Both the position numbers and the translations under genes were made by a program. Shown here piece after piece: positions 11,935-24,921 of a DNA stretch of 64,000 nt. The notes under the pieces were generated by a model. That model had not been told where the DNA came from. It saw only the letters and a list, made by a program, of their open reading frames with translations, and searched no databases. Position 1 is the first letter of the stretch. Each line of letters starts with the position of its first letter. This DNA is from Auanema rhodensis (Eukaryota > Nematoda > Chromadorea > Rhabditida > Rhabditidae), in contig OZ059895.1 of NCBI GenBank assembly GCA_964057225.1, forward strand, positions 620,001 through 684,000, written 5' to 3'.

Positions 11935-14391
11935 TCAAGGCAAAGACGATGGACAATGTTATTCAACGAAAAAATTAATTCTTCAGGGTGAAAATCGAGG
12001 ATATAAGTGTGAACTTATATCAGTTGATATCTCGGTGCATTTTTAAGCTAGCGCAAATCTGATAACACAAATCGACGCAGCTTAAAAATCCGCATCGAAT
12101 GCACTATACTACATTGAGAAACGCTTAATACAAAAATTAGTTATGATCGTTTGAAAAATGATGCATTAGTGTATGTTGAGTTTCCATGTACACTCAACAT
12201 TGCTTCCAAAAACATTTTGACAAAAATTTTTTCGAAAAATTTCAAAATAATTTAGCAAAAAGTAGATGTTTTTAGATTTCATTTTTCAAGGCAAAGACGA
12301 TAGACAATGTTATTCAACGAAAAAATTAATTCTTCAGGGTGAAAATCGAGGATATAAGTGTGAACTTATATCAGTTGATATCTCGGTGCATTTTTAAGCT
12401 AGCGCAAATCTGATAACACAGATCGACGCAGCTTAAAAATCCGCATCGAATGCACTATACTACATTGAGAAACGCTTAATACAAAAATTAGTTATGATCG
12501 TTTGAAAAATGATGCATTAGTGTATGTTGAGTTTCCATGTACACTCAACATTGCTTCCAAAAACATTTTGACAAAAAGTTTTTCGAAAAATTTCAAAATA
12601 ATTTAGCAAAAAGTAGATGTTTTTAGATTTCTTTTTTCAAGGCAAAGACGATGGACAATGTTATTCAACGAAAAAATTAATTCTTCAGGGTGAAAATCGA
12701 GGATATAAGTGTGAACTTATATCAGTTGATATCTCGGTGCATTTTTAAGCTAGCGCAAATCTGATAACACAGATCGACGCAGCTTAAAAATCCGCATCGA
12801 GTGCACTATACTACATTGAAAAACGCTTAATACAAAAATTAGTTATGATCGTTTGAAAAATGATGCATTAGTGTATGTTGAGTTTCCATGTACACTCAAC
12901 ATTGCTTCCAAAAACATTTTGACAAAAATTTTTTCGAAAAATTTCAAAATAATTTAGCAAAAAGTAGATGTTTTTAGATTCCATTTTTCAAAGCAAAGAC
13001 GATGGACAATGTTATTCAACGAAAAAATTAATTCTTCAGGGTGAAAATCGAGGATATAAGTGTGAACTTATATCAGTTGATATCTCGGTGCATTTTTAAG
13101 CTAGCGCAAATCTGATAACACAAATCGACGCAGCTTAAAAATCCGCATCGAATGCACTATACTACATTGAGAAACGCTTAATACAAAAATTAGTTATGAT
13201 CGTTTGAAAAATGATGCATTAGTGTATGTTGAGTTTCCATGTACACTCAACATTGCTTCCAAAAACATTTTGACAAAAATTTTTTCGAAAAATTTCAAAA
13301 TAATTTAGCAAAAAGTAGATGTTTTTAGATTCCATTTTTCAAGGCAAAGACAATGGACAATGTTATTCAACGAAAAAAATGATTCTTCAGGGTGAAAATC
13401 GAGGATATAAGTGTGAACTTATATCAGTTGATATCTCGGTGCATTTTTAAGCTAGCGCAAATATAATAACACAGATCGACGCAGCTTAAAAATCCGCATC
13501 GAATGCACTATACTACATTGAGAAACGCTTAATACAAAAATTTGTTATGATCGTTTGAAAAATGATGCATTAGTGTATGTTGAGTTTCCATGTACACTCA
13601 ACATTGCTTCCAAAAACATTTTGACAAAAATTTTTTCGAAACATTTCAAAATAATTTAGCAAAAAGTAGATGTTTTTAGATTCCTTTTTTCAAGGCAAAG
13701 ACGATGGACAATGTTATTCAACGAAAAAATTAATTCTTCAGGGTGAAAATCGAGGATATAAGTGTGAACTTATATCAGTTGATATCTCGGTGCATTTTTA
13801 AGCTAGCGCAAATCTGATAACACAAATCGACGCAGCTTAAAAATCCGCATCGAATGCACTATACTACATTGAGAAACGCTTAATACAAAAATTAGTTATG
13901 ATCGTTTGAAAAATGATGCATTAGTGTATGTTGAGTTTCCATGTACACTGAACATTGCTTCCAAAAACATTTTGACAAAAATTTTTTCGAAAAATTTCAA
14001 AATAATTTAGCAGAAAGTAGATGTTTTTAGATTCCATTTTTCAAAGCAAAGACGATGGACAATGTTATTCAACGAAAAAATTAATTCTTCAGGGTGAAAA
14101 TCGAGGATATAAGTGTGAACTTATATCAGTTGATATCTCGGTGCATTTTTAAGCTAGCGCAAATCTGATAACACAAATCGACGCAGCTTAAAAATCCGCA
14201 TCGAATGCACTATACTACATTGAGAAACGCTTAATACAAAAATTAGTTATGATCGTTTGAAAAATGATGCATTAGTGTATGTTGAGTTTCCATGTACACT
14301 CAACATTGCTTCCAAAAACATTTTGACAAAAATTTTTTCGAAAAATTTCAAAATAATTTAGCAAAAAGTAGATGTTTTTAGATTCCATTTT
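11584..14391 (+). repeat. Eight-monomer block M34-M41, second copy of M22-M29
   Basis: Same order of eight marked subtypes as 7372-10179, at a lag of 4212 bp. M40 adds one private change in Dyad D (ACACTGAAC). After the block the array continues with three-monomer units, whereas the first copy ends in the hybrid M30. Confidence 0.88.
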
Positions 14392-17300
14392 TCAAGGCAA
14401 AGACAATGGACAATGTTATTCAACGAAAAAAATGATTCTTCAGGGTGAAAATCGAGGATATAAGTGTGAACTTATATCAGTTGATATCTCGGTGCATTTT
14501 TAAGCTAGCGCAAATATAATAACACAGATCGACGCAGCTTAAAAATCCGCATCGAATGCACTATACTACATTGAGAAACGCTTAATACAAAAATTTGTTA
14601 TGATCGTTTGAAAAATGATGCATTAGTGTATGTTGAGTTTCCATGTACACTCAACATTGCTTCCAAAAACATTTTGACAAAAATTTTTTCGAAACATTTC
14701 AAAATAATTTAGCAAAAAGTAGATGTTTTTAGATTCCTTTTTTCAAGGCAAAGACGATGGACAATGTTATTCAACGAAAAAATTAATTCTTCAGGGTGAA
14801 AATCGAGGATATAAGTGTGAACTTATATCAGTTGATATCTCGGTGCATTTTTAAGCTAGCGCAAATCTGATAACACAAATCGACGCAGCTTAAAAATCCG
14901 CATCGAATGCACTATACTACATTGAGAAACGCTTAATACAAAAATTAGTTATGATCGTTTGAAAAATGATGCATTAGTGTATGTTGAGTTTCCATGTACA
15001 CTCAACATTGCTTCCAAAAACATTTTGACAAAAATTTTTTCGAAAAATTTCAAAATAATTTAGCAAAAAGTAGATGTTTTTAGATTCCATTTTTCAAAGC
15101 AAAGACGATGGACAATGTTATTCAACGAAAAAATTAATTCTTCAGGGTGAAAATCGAGGATATAAGTGTGAACTTATATCAGTTGATATCTCGGTGCATT
15201 TTTAAGCTAGCGCAAATATAATAACACAGATCGACGCAGCTTAAAAATCCGCATCGAATGCACTATACTACATTGAGAAACGCTTAATACAAAAATTTGT
15301 TATGATCGTTTGAAAAATGATGCATTAGTGTATGTTGAGTTTCCATGTACACTCAACATTGCTTCCAAAAACATTTTGACAAAAATTTTTTCGAAACATT
15401 TCAAAATAATTTAGCAAAAAGTAGATGTTTTTAGATTCCTTTTTTCAAGGCAAAGACGATGGACAATGTTATTCAACGAAAAAATTAATTCTTCAGGGTG
15501 AAAATCGAGGATATAAGTGTGAACTTATATCAGTTGATATCTCGGTGCATTTTTAAGCTAGCGCAAATCTGATAACACAAATCGACGCAGCTTAAAAATC
15601 CGCATCGAATGCACTATACTACATTGAGAAACGCTTAATACAAAAATTAGTTATGATCGTTTGAAAAATGATGCATTAGTGTATGTTGAGTTTCCATGTA
15701 CACTCAACATTGCTTCCAAAAACATTTTGACAAAAATTTTTTCGAAAAATTTCAAAATAATTTAGCAGAAAGTAGATGTTTTTAGATTCCATTTTTCAAA
15801 GCAAAGACGATGGACAATGTTATTCAACGAAAAAATTAATTCTTCAGGGTGAAAATCGAGGATATAAGTGTGAACTTATATCAGTTGATATCTCGGTGCA
15901 TTTTTAAGCTAGCGCAAATCTGATAACACAAATCGACGCAGCTTAAAAATCCGCATCGAATGCACTATACTACATTGAGAAACGCTTAATACAAAAATTA
16001 GTTATGATCGTTTGAAAAATGATGCATTAGTGTATGTTGAGTTTCCATGTACACTCAACATTGCTTCCAAAAACATTTTGACAAAAATTTTTTCGAAAAA
16101 TTTCAAAATAATTTAGCAAAAAGTAGATGTTTTTAGATTCCATTTTTCAAGGCAAAGACAATGGACAATGTTATTCAACGAAAAAAATGATTCTTCAGGG
16201 TGAAAATCGAGGATATAAGTGTGAACTTATATCAGTTGATATCTCGGTGCATTTTTAAGCTAGCGCAAAAATAATAACACAGATCGACGCAGCTTAAAAA
16301 TCCGCATCGAATGCACTATACTACATTGAGAAACGCTTAATACAAAAATTTGTTATGATCGTTTGAAAAATGATGCATTAGTGTATGTTGAGTTTCCATG
16401 TACACTCAACATTGCTTCCAAAAACATTTTGACAAAAATTTTTTCGAAACATTTCAAAATAATTTAGCAAAAAGTAGATGTTTTTAGATTCCTTTTTTCA
16501 AGGCAAAGACGATGGACAATGTTATTCAACGAAAAAATTAATTCTTCAGGGTGAAAATCGAGGATATAAGTGTGAACTTATATCAGTTGATATCTCGGTG
16601 CATTTTTAAGCTAGCGCAAATCTGATAACACAAATCGACGCAGCTTAAAAAACCGCATCGAATGCACTATACTACATTGAGAAACGCTTAATACAAAAAT
16701 TAGTTATGATCGTTTGAAAAATGATGCATTAGTGTATGTTGAGTTTCCATGTACACTCAACATTGCTTCCAAAAACATTTTGACAAAAATTTTTTCGAAA
16801 AATTTCAAAATAATTTAGCAAAAAGTAGATGTTTTTAGATTCCATTTTTCAAAGCAAAGACGATGGACAATGTTATTCAACGAAAAAATTAATTCTTCAG
16901 GGTGAAAATCGAGGATATAAGTGTGAACTTATATCAGTTGATATCTCGGTGCATTTTTAAGCTAGCGCAAATCTGATAACACAAATCGACGCAGCTTAAA
17001 AATCCGCATCGAATGCACTATACTACATTGAGAAACGCTTAATACAAAAATTAGTTATGATCGTTTGAAAAATGATGCATTAGTGTATGTTGAGTTTCCA
17101 TGTACACTCAACATTGCTTCCAAAAACATTTTGACAAAAATTTTTTCGAAAAATTTCAAAATAATTTAGCAAAAAGTAGATGTTTTTAGATTCCATTTTT
17201 CAAGGCAAAGACAATGGACAATGTTATTCAACGAAAAAAATGATTCTTCAGGGTGAAAATCGAGGATATAAGTGTGAACTTATATCAGTTGATATCTCGG

Positions 17301-17550
17301 TGCATTTTTAAGCTAGCGCAAATATGATAACACAGATCGACGCAGCTTAAAAATCCGCATCGAATGCACTATACTACATTGAGAAACGCTTAATACAAAA
17401 ATTTGTTATGATCGTTTGAAAAATGATGCATTAGTGTATGTTGAGTTTCCATGTACACTCAACATTGCTTCCAAAAACATTTTGACAAAAATTTTTTCGA
17501 AAAATTTCAAAATAATTTAGCAAAAAGTAGATGTTTTTAGATTTCATTTT
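13339..17550 (+). repeat. Trimer HOR run M39-M50 (1053-bp unit), with one hybrid
   Basis: The repeating order is T1 (ACAATGG head, AAATGATTC, ATAATAACA, T205, C304), T2 (A136, followed by a TCAAAGC head; often GCAGAAAGT) and T3 (A136, ending TTCCAT). T1-T2-T3 occur at M39-M41 and M47-M49, with M42-M46 forming T1, T2, hybrid, T2, T3. M50 is a T1 variant with AAATATGAT and A304. The same trimer appears at M27-M29, M72-M74 and M77-M79. M47 has a private AAAATAATAACA and M48 a private AAAAACCGC. Confidence 0.85.
15094..15444 (+). repeat. M44: T3/T1 hybrid monomer
   Basis: The head is ordinary (TCAAAGC, GACGATGG, AAATTAATTC), but from the ATAATAACA motif onward it is T1 (T205, C304, TTCCTT end). 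The switch lies between about 15140 and 15216. The position in the trimer order shows one full monomer length lost: T2 is followed directly by a T3-headed T1. This is the expected product of unequal exchange between T3 and T1 in register. Confidence 0.8.
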
Positions 17551-19656
17551 TCAAGGCAAAGACGATAGACAATGTTATTCAACGAAAAAATTAATTCTTC
17601 AGGGTGAAAATCGAGGATATAAGTGTGAACTTATATCAGTTGATATCTCGGTGCATTTTTAAGCTAGCGCAAATCTGATAACACAGATCGACGCAGCTTA
17701 AAAATCCGCATCGAATGCACTATACTACATTGAGAAACGCTTAATACAAAAATTAGTTATGATCGTTTGAAAAATGATGCATTAGTGTATGTTGAGTTTC
17801 CATGTACACTCAACATTGCTTCCAAAAACATTTTGACAAAAAGTTTTTCGAAAAATTTCAAAATAATTTAGCAAAAAGTAGATGTTTTTAGATTCCGTTT
17901 TTCAAGGCAAAGACGATGGACAATGTTATTCAACGAAAAAAATAATTCTTCAGGGTGAAAATCGAGGATATAAGTGTGAACTTATATCAGTTGATATCTC
18001 GGTGCATTTTTAAGCTAGCGCAAATCTGATAACACAGATCGACGCAGCTTAAAAATCCGCATCGAGTGCACTATACTACATTGAAAAACGCTTAATACAA
18101 AAATTAGTTATGATCGTTTGAAAAATGATGCATTAGTGTATGTTGAGTTTCCATGTACACTCAACATTGCTTCCAAAAACATTTTGACAAAAATTTTTTC
18201 GAAACATTTCAAAATAATTTAGCAAAAAGTAGATGTTTTTAGATTCCTTTTTTCAAGGCAAAGACGATGGACAATGTTATTCAACGAAAAAATTAATTCT
18301 TCAGGGTGAAAATCGAGGATATAAGTGTGAACTTATATCAGTTGATATCTCGGTGCATTTTTAAGCTAGCGCAAATCTGATAACACAAATCGACGCAGCT
18401 TAAAAATCCGCATCGAATGCACTATACTACATTGAGAAACGCTTAATACAAAAATTAGTTATGATCGTTTGAAAAATGATGCATTAGTGTATGTTGAGTT
18501 TCCATGTACACTCAACATTGCTTCCAAAAACATTTTGACAAAAATTTTTTCGAAAAATTTCAAAATAATTTAGCAAAAAGTAGATGTTTTTAGATTTCAT
18601 TTTTCAAGGCAAAGACGATAGACAATGTTATTCAACGAAAAAATTAATTCTTCAGGGTGAAAATCGAGGATATAAGTGTGAACTTATATCAGTTGATATC
18701 TCGGTGCATTTTTAAGCTAGCGCAAATCTGATAACACAGATCGACGCAGCTTAAAAATCCGCATCGAATGCACTATACTACATTGAGAAACGCTTAATAC
18801 AAAAATTAGTTATGATCGTTTGAAAAATGATGCATTAGTGTATGTTGAGTTTCCATGTACACTCAACATTGCTTCCAAAAACATTTTGACAAAAAGTTTT
18901 TCGAAAAATTTCAAAATAATTTAGCAAAAAGTAGATGTTTTTAGATTCCGTTTTTCAAGGCAAAGACGATGGACAATGTTATTCAACGAAAAAAATAATT
19001 CTTCAGGGTGAAAATCGAGGATATAAGTGTGAACTTATATCAGTTGATATCTCGGTGCATTTTTAAGCTAGCGCAAATCTGATAACACAGATCGACGCAG
19101 CTTAAAAATCCGCATCGAGTGCACTATACTACATTGAAAAACGCTTAATACAAAAATTAGTTATGATCGTTTGAAAAATGATGCATTAGTGTATGTTGAG
19201 TTTCCATGTACACTCAACATTGCTTCCAAAAACATTTTGACAAAAATTTTTTCGAAACATTTCAAAATAATTTAGCAAAAAGTAGATGTTTTTAGATTCC
19301 TTTTTTCAAGGCAAAGACGATGGACAATGTTATTCAACGAAAAAATTAATTCTTCAGGGTGAAAATCGAGGATATAAGTGTGAACTTATATCAGTTGATA
19401 TCTCGGTGCATTTTTAAGCTAGCGCAAATCTGATAACACAAATCGACGCAGCTTAAAAATCCGCATCGAATGCACTATACTACATTGAGAAACGCTTAAT
19501 ACAAAAATTAGTTATGATCGTTTGAAAAATGATGCATTAGTGTATGTTGAGTTTCCATGTACACTCAACATTGCTTCCAAAAACATTTTGACAAAAATTT
19601 TTTCGAAAAATTTCAAAATAATTTAGCAAAAAGTAGATGTTTTTAGATTTCATTTT
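17551..19656 (+). repeat. Trimer tandem pair M51-M53 and M54-M56 (1053-bp unit)
   Basis: Two adjacent copies of the same three monomers. The first has A17, G136 and AAAAAGTTTT and ends GATTCCGT; the second has AAATAATTC, GAGTGC, TGAAAAAC and C304; the third has A136 and ends TTTCAT. The GATTCCGT end is found only in M51 and M54. I saw no difference between the two copies by eye, so this looks like a recent tandem duplication. Confidence 0.88.
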
Positions 19657-21060
19657 TCAAGGCAAAGACGATAGACAATGTTATTCAACGAAAAAATTAA
19701 TTCTTCAGGGTGAAAATCGAGGATATAAGTGTGAACTTATATCAGTTGATATCTCGGTGCATTTTTAAGCTAGCGCAAATCTGATAACACAGATCGACGC
19801 AGCTTAAAAATCCGCATCGAATGCACTATACTACATTGAGAAACGCTTAATACAAAAATTTGTTATGATCGTTTGAAAAATGATGCATTAGTGTATGTTG
19901 AGTTTCCATGTACACTCAACATTGCTTCCAAAAACATTTTGACAAAAATTTTTTCGAAACATTTCAAAATAATTTAGCAAAAAGTAGATGTTTTTAGATT
20001 CCTTTTTTTAAGGCAAAGACGATGGACAATGTTATTTAACGAAAAAATTAATTCTTCAGGGTGAAAATCGAGGGTATAAGTGTGAACTTATATCAGTTGA
20101 TATCTCGGTGCATTTTTAAGCTAGCGCAAATCTGATAACACAGATCGACGCAGCTTAAAAATCCGCATCGAATGCACTATACTACATTGAGAAACGCTTA
20201 ATACAAAAATTTGTTATGATCGTTTGAAAAATGATGCATTAGTGTATGTTGAGTTTCCATGTACACTCAACATTGCTTCCAAAAACATTTTGACAAAAAT
20301 TTTTTCGAAACATTTCAAAATAATTTAGCAAAAAGTAGATGTTTTTAGATTCCTTTTTTCAAGGCAAAGACGATGGACAATGTTATTCAACGAAAAAATT
20401 AATTCTTCAGGGTGAAAATCGAGGGTATAAGTGTGAACTTATATCAGTTGATATCTCGGTGCATTTTTAAGCTAGCGCAAATCTGATAACACAAATCGAC
20501 GCAGCTTAAAAATCCGCATCGAATGCACTATACTACATTGAGAAACGCTTAATACAAAAATTAGTTATGATCGTTTGAAAAATGATGCATTAGTGTATGT
20601 TGAGTTTCCATGTACACTCAACATTGCTTCCAAAAACATTTTGACAAAAATTTTTTCGAAAAATTTCAAAATAATTTAGCAAAAAGTAGATGTTTTTAGA
20701 TTTCATTTTTCAAGGCAAAGACGATAGACAATGTTATTCAACGAAAAAATTAATTCTTCAGGGTGAAAATCGAGGATATAAGTGTGAACTTATATCAGTT
20801 GATATCTCGGTGCATTTTTAAGCTAGCGCAAATCTGATAACACAGATCGACGCAGCTTAAAAATCCGCATCGAATGCACTATACTACATTGAGAAACGCT
20901 TAATACAAAAATTTGTTATGATCGTTTGAAAAATGATGCATTAGTGTATGTTGAGTTTCCATGTACACTCAACATTGCTTCCAAAAACATTTTGACAAAA
21001 ATTTTTTCGAAACATTTCAAAATAATTTAGCAAAAAGTAGATGTTTTTAGATTCCTTTTT
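19657..21060 (+). repeat. Quartet M57-M60, duplicated 10,179 bp away at M86-M89
   Basis: The order is A17 and T205, then a monomer with a TTAAGG head and GAGGGTAT, then a second GAGGGTAT monomer with A136, then A17 and T205 again. GAGGGTAT occurs only in M58, M59, M87 and M88, so the two quartets (here and 29836-31239) share descent. M58 has a private TTATTTAACG head that M87 lacks. Confidence 0.87.
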
Positions 21061-24000
21061 TCAAGGCAAAGACGATGGACAATGTTATTCAACGAAAAAA
21101 TTAATTCTTCAGGGTGAAAATCGAGGATATAAGTGTGAACTTATATCAGTTGATATCTCGGTGCATTTTTAAGCTAGCGCAAATCTGATAACACAGATCG
21201 ACGCAGCTTAAAAATCCGCATCGAGTGCACTATACTACATTGAAAAACGCTTAATACAAAAATTAGTTATGATCGTTTGAAAAATGATGCATTAGTGTAT
21301 GTTGAGTTTCCATGTACACTCAACATTGCTTCCAAAAACATTTTGACAAAAATTTTTTCGAAAAATTTCAAAATAATTTAGCAAAAAGTAGATGTTTTTA
21401 GATTCCATTTTTCAAAGCAAAGACGATGGACAATGTTATTCAACGAAAAAATTAATTCTTCAGGGTGAAAATCGAGGATATAAGTGTGAACTTATATCAG
21501 TTGATATCTCGGTGCATTTTTAAGCTAGCGCAAATCTGATAACACAAATCGACGCAGCTTAAAAATCCGCATCGAATGCACTATACTACATTGAGAAACG
21601 CTTAATACAAAAATTAGTTATGATCGTTTGAAAAATGATGCATTAGTGTATGTTGAGTTTCCATGTACACTCAACATTGCTTCCAAAAACATTTTGACAA
21701 AAATTTTTTCGAAAAATTTCAAAATAATTTAGCAAAAAGTAGATGTTTTTAGATTCCATTTTTCAAGGCAAAGACAATGGACAATGTTATTCAACGAAAA
21801 AAATGATTCTTCAGGGTGAAAATCGAGGATATAAGTGTGAACTTATATCAGTTGATATCTCGGTGCATTTTTAAGCTAGCGCAAATATAATAACACAGAT
21901 CGACGCAGCTTAAAAATCCGCATCGAATGCACTATACTACATTGAGAAACGCTTAATACAAAAATTTGTTATGATCGTTTGAAAAATGATGCATTAGTGT
22001 ATGTTGAGTTTCCATGTACACTCAACATTGCTTCCAAAAACATTTTGACAAAAATTTTTTCGAAACATTTCAAAATAATTTAGCAAAAAGTAGATGTTTT
22101 TAGATTCCTTTTTTCAAGGCAAAGACGATGGACAATGTTATTCAACGAAAAAATTAATTCTTCAGGGTGAAAATCGAGGATATAAGTGTGAACTTATATC
22201 AGTTGATATCTCGGTGCATTTTTAAGCTAGCGCAAATCTGATAACACAAATCGACGCAGCTTAAAAATCCGCATCGAATGCACTATACTACATTGAGAAA
22301 CGCTTAATACAAAAATTAGTTATGATCGTTTGAAAAATGATGCATTAGTGTATGTTGAGTTTCCATGTACACTCAACATTGCTTCCAAAAACATTTTGAC
22401 AAAAATTTTTTCGAAAAATTTCAAAATAATTTAGCAAAAAGTAGATGTTTTTAGATTCCTTTTTTCAAGGCAAAGACGATGGACAATGTTATTCAACGAA
22501 AAAATTAATTCTTCAGGGTGAAAATCGAGGATATAAGTGTGAACTTATATCAGTTGATATCTCGGTGCATTTTTAAGCTAGCGCAAATATAATAACACAG
22601 ATCGACGCAGCTTAAAAATCCGCATCGAATGCACTATACTACATTGAGAAACGCTTAATACAAAAATTTGTTATGATCGTTTGAAAAATGATGCATTAGT
22701 GTAGGTTGAGTTTCCATGTACACTCAACATTGCTTCCAAAAACATTTTGACAAAAATTTTTTCGAAACATTTCAAAATAATTTAGCAAAAAGTAGATGTT
22801 TTTAGATTCCTTTTTTCAAGGCAAAGACGATGGACAATGTTATTCAACGAAAAAATTAATTCTTCAGGGTGAAAATCGAGGATATAAGTGTGAACTTATA
22901 TCAGTTGATATCTCGGTGCATTTTTAAGCTAGCGCAAATCTGATAACACAAATCGACGCAGCTTAAAAATCCGCATCGAATGCACTATACTACATTGAGA
23001 AACGCTTAATACAAAAATTAGTTATGATCGTTTGAAAAATGATGCATTAGTGTATGTTGAGTTTCCATGTACACTCAACATTGCTTCCAAAAACATTTTG
23101 ACAAAAATTTTTTCGAAAAATTTCAAAATAATTTAGCAGAAAGTAGATGTTTTTAGATTCCATTTTTCAAAGCAAAGACGATGGACAATGTTATTCAACG
23201 AAAAAATTAATTCTTCAGGGTGAAAATCGAGGATATAAGTGTGAACTTATATCAGTTGATATCTCGGTGCATTTTTAAGCTAGCGCAAATCTGATAACAC
23301 AAATCGACGCAGCTTAAAAATCCGCATCGAATGCACTATACTACATTGAGAAACGCTTAATACAAAAATTAGTTATGATCGTTTGAAAAATGATGCATTA
23401 GTGTATGTTGAGTTTCCATGTACACTCAACATTGCTTCCAAAAACATTTTGACAAAAATTTTTTCGAAAAATTTCAAAATAATTTAGCAAAAAGTAGATG
23501 TTTTTAGATTCCATTTTTCAAGGCAAAGACAATGGACAATGTTATTCAACGAAAAAAATGATTCTTCAGGGTGAAAATCGAGGATATAAGTGTGAACTTA
23601 TATCAGTTGATATCTCGGTGCATTTTTAAGCTAGCGCAAATATAATAACACAGATCGACGCAGCTTAAAAATCCGCATCGAATGCACTATACTACATTGA
23701 GAAACGCTTAATACAAAAATTTGTTATGATCGTTTGAAAAATGATGCATTAGTGTATGTTGAGTTTCCATGTACACTCAACATTGCTTCCAAAAACATTT
23801 TGACAAAAATTTTTTCGAAACATTTCAAAATAATTTAGCAAAAAGTAGATGTTTTTAGATTCCTTTTTTCAAGGCAAAGACGATGGACAATGTTATTCAA
23901 CGAAAAAATTAATTCTTCAGGGTGAAAATCGAGGATATAAGTGTGAACTTATATCAGTTGATATCTCGGTGCATTTTTAAGCTAGCGCAAATCTGATAAC

Positions 24001-24921
24001 ACAAATCGACGCAGCTTAAAAATCCGCATCGAATGCACTATACTACATTGAGAAACGCTTAATACAAAAATTTGTTATGATCGTTTGAAAAATGATGCAT
24101 TAGTGTATGTTGAGTTTCCATGTACACTCAACATTGCTTCCAAAAACATTTTGACAAAAATTTTTTCGAAACATTTCAAAATAATTTAGCAAAAAGTAGA
24201 TGTTTTTAGATTCCTTTTTTCAAGGCAAAGACGATGGACAATGTTATTCAACGAAAAAATTAATTCTTCAGGGTGAAAATCGAGGATATAAGTGTGAACT
24301 TATATCAGTTGATATCTCGGTGCATTTTTAAGCTAGCGCAAATCTGATAACACAGATCGACGCAGCTTAAAAATCCGCATCGAGTGCACTATACTACATT
24401 GAAAAACGCTTAATACAAAAATTAGTTATGATCGTTTGAAAAATGATGCATTAGTGTATGTTGAGTTTCCATGTACACTCAACATTGCTTCCAAAAACAT
24501 TTTGACAAAAATTTTTTCGAAAAATTTCAAAATAATTTAGCAAAAAGTAGATGTTTTTAGATTCCATTTTTCAAAGCAAAGACGATGGACAATGTTATTC
24601 AACGAAAAAATTAATTCTTCAGGGTGAAAATCGAGGATATAAGTGTGAACTTATATCAGTTGATATCTCGGTGCATTTTTAAGCTAGCGCAAATCTGATA
24701 ACACAAATCGACGCAGCTTAAAAATCCGCATCGAATGCACTATACTACATTGAGAAACGCTTAATACAAAAATTAGTTATGATCGTTTGAAAAATGATGC
24801 ATTAGTGTATGTTGAGTTTCCATGTACACTCAACATTGCTTCCAAAAACATTTTGACAAAAATTTTTTCGAAAAATTTCAAAATAATTTAGCAAAAAGTA
24901 GATGTTTTTAGATTCCATTTT
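21061..24921 (+). repeat. M61-M71: mosaic of earlier blocks
   Basis: M61-M63 match M70-M72 at 9 monomers (3159 bp): the GAGTGC monomer, an ordinary one after a TCAAAGC head, then T1. M63-M68 match M42-M47 at 21 monomers (7371 bp), including the hybrid at M65 (22465-22815), which has the same head/body switch as M44 and must descend from the same crossover. M65 adds a private GTAGGTTGAG. M69 (23869-24219) has A136 on the left but T205 and C304 on the right, so it is another hybrid, with its switch between about 24004 and 24073. Confidence 0.78.
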
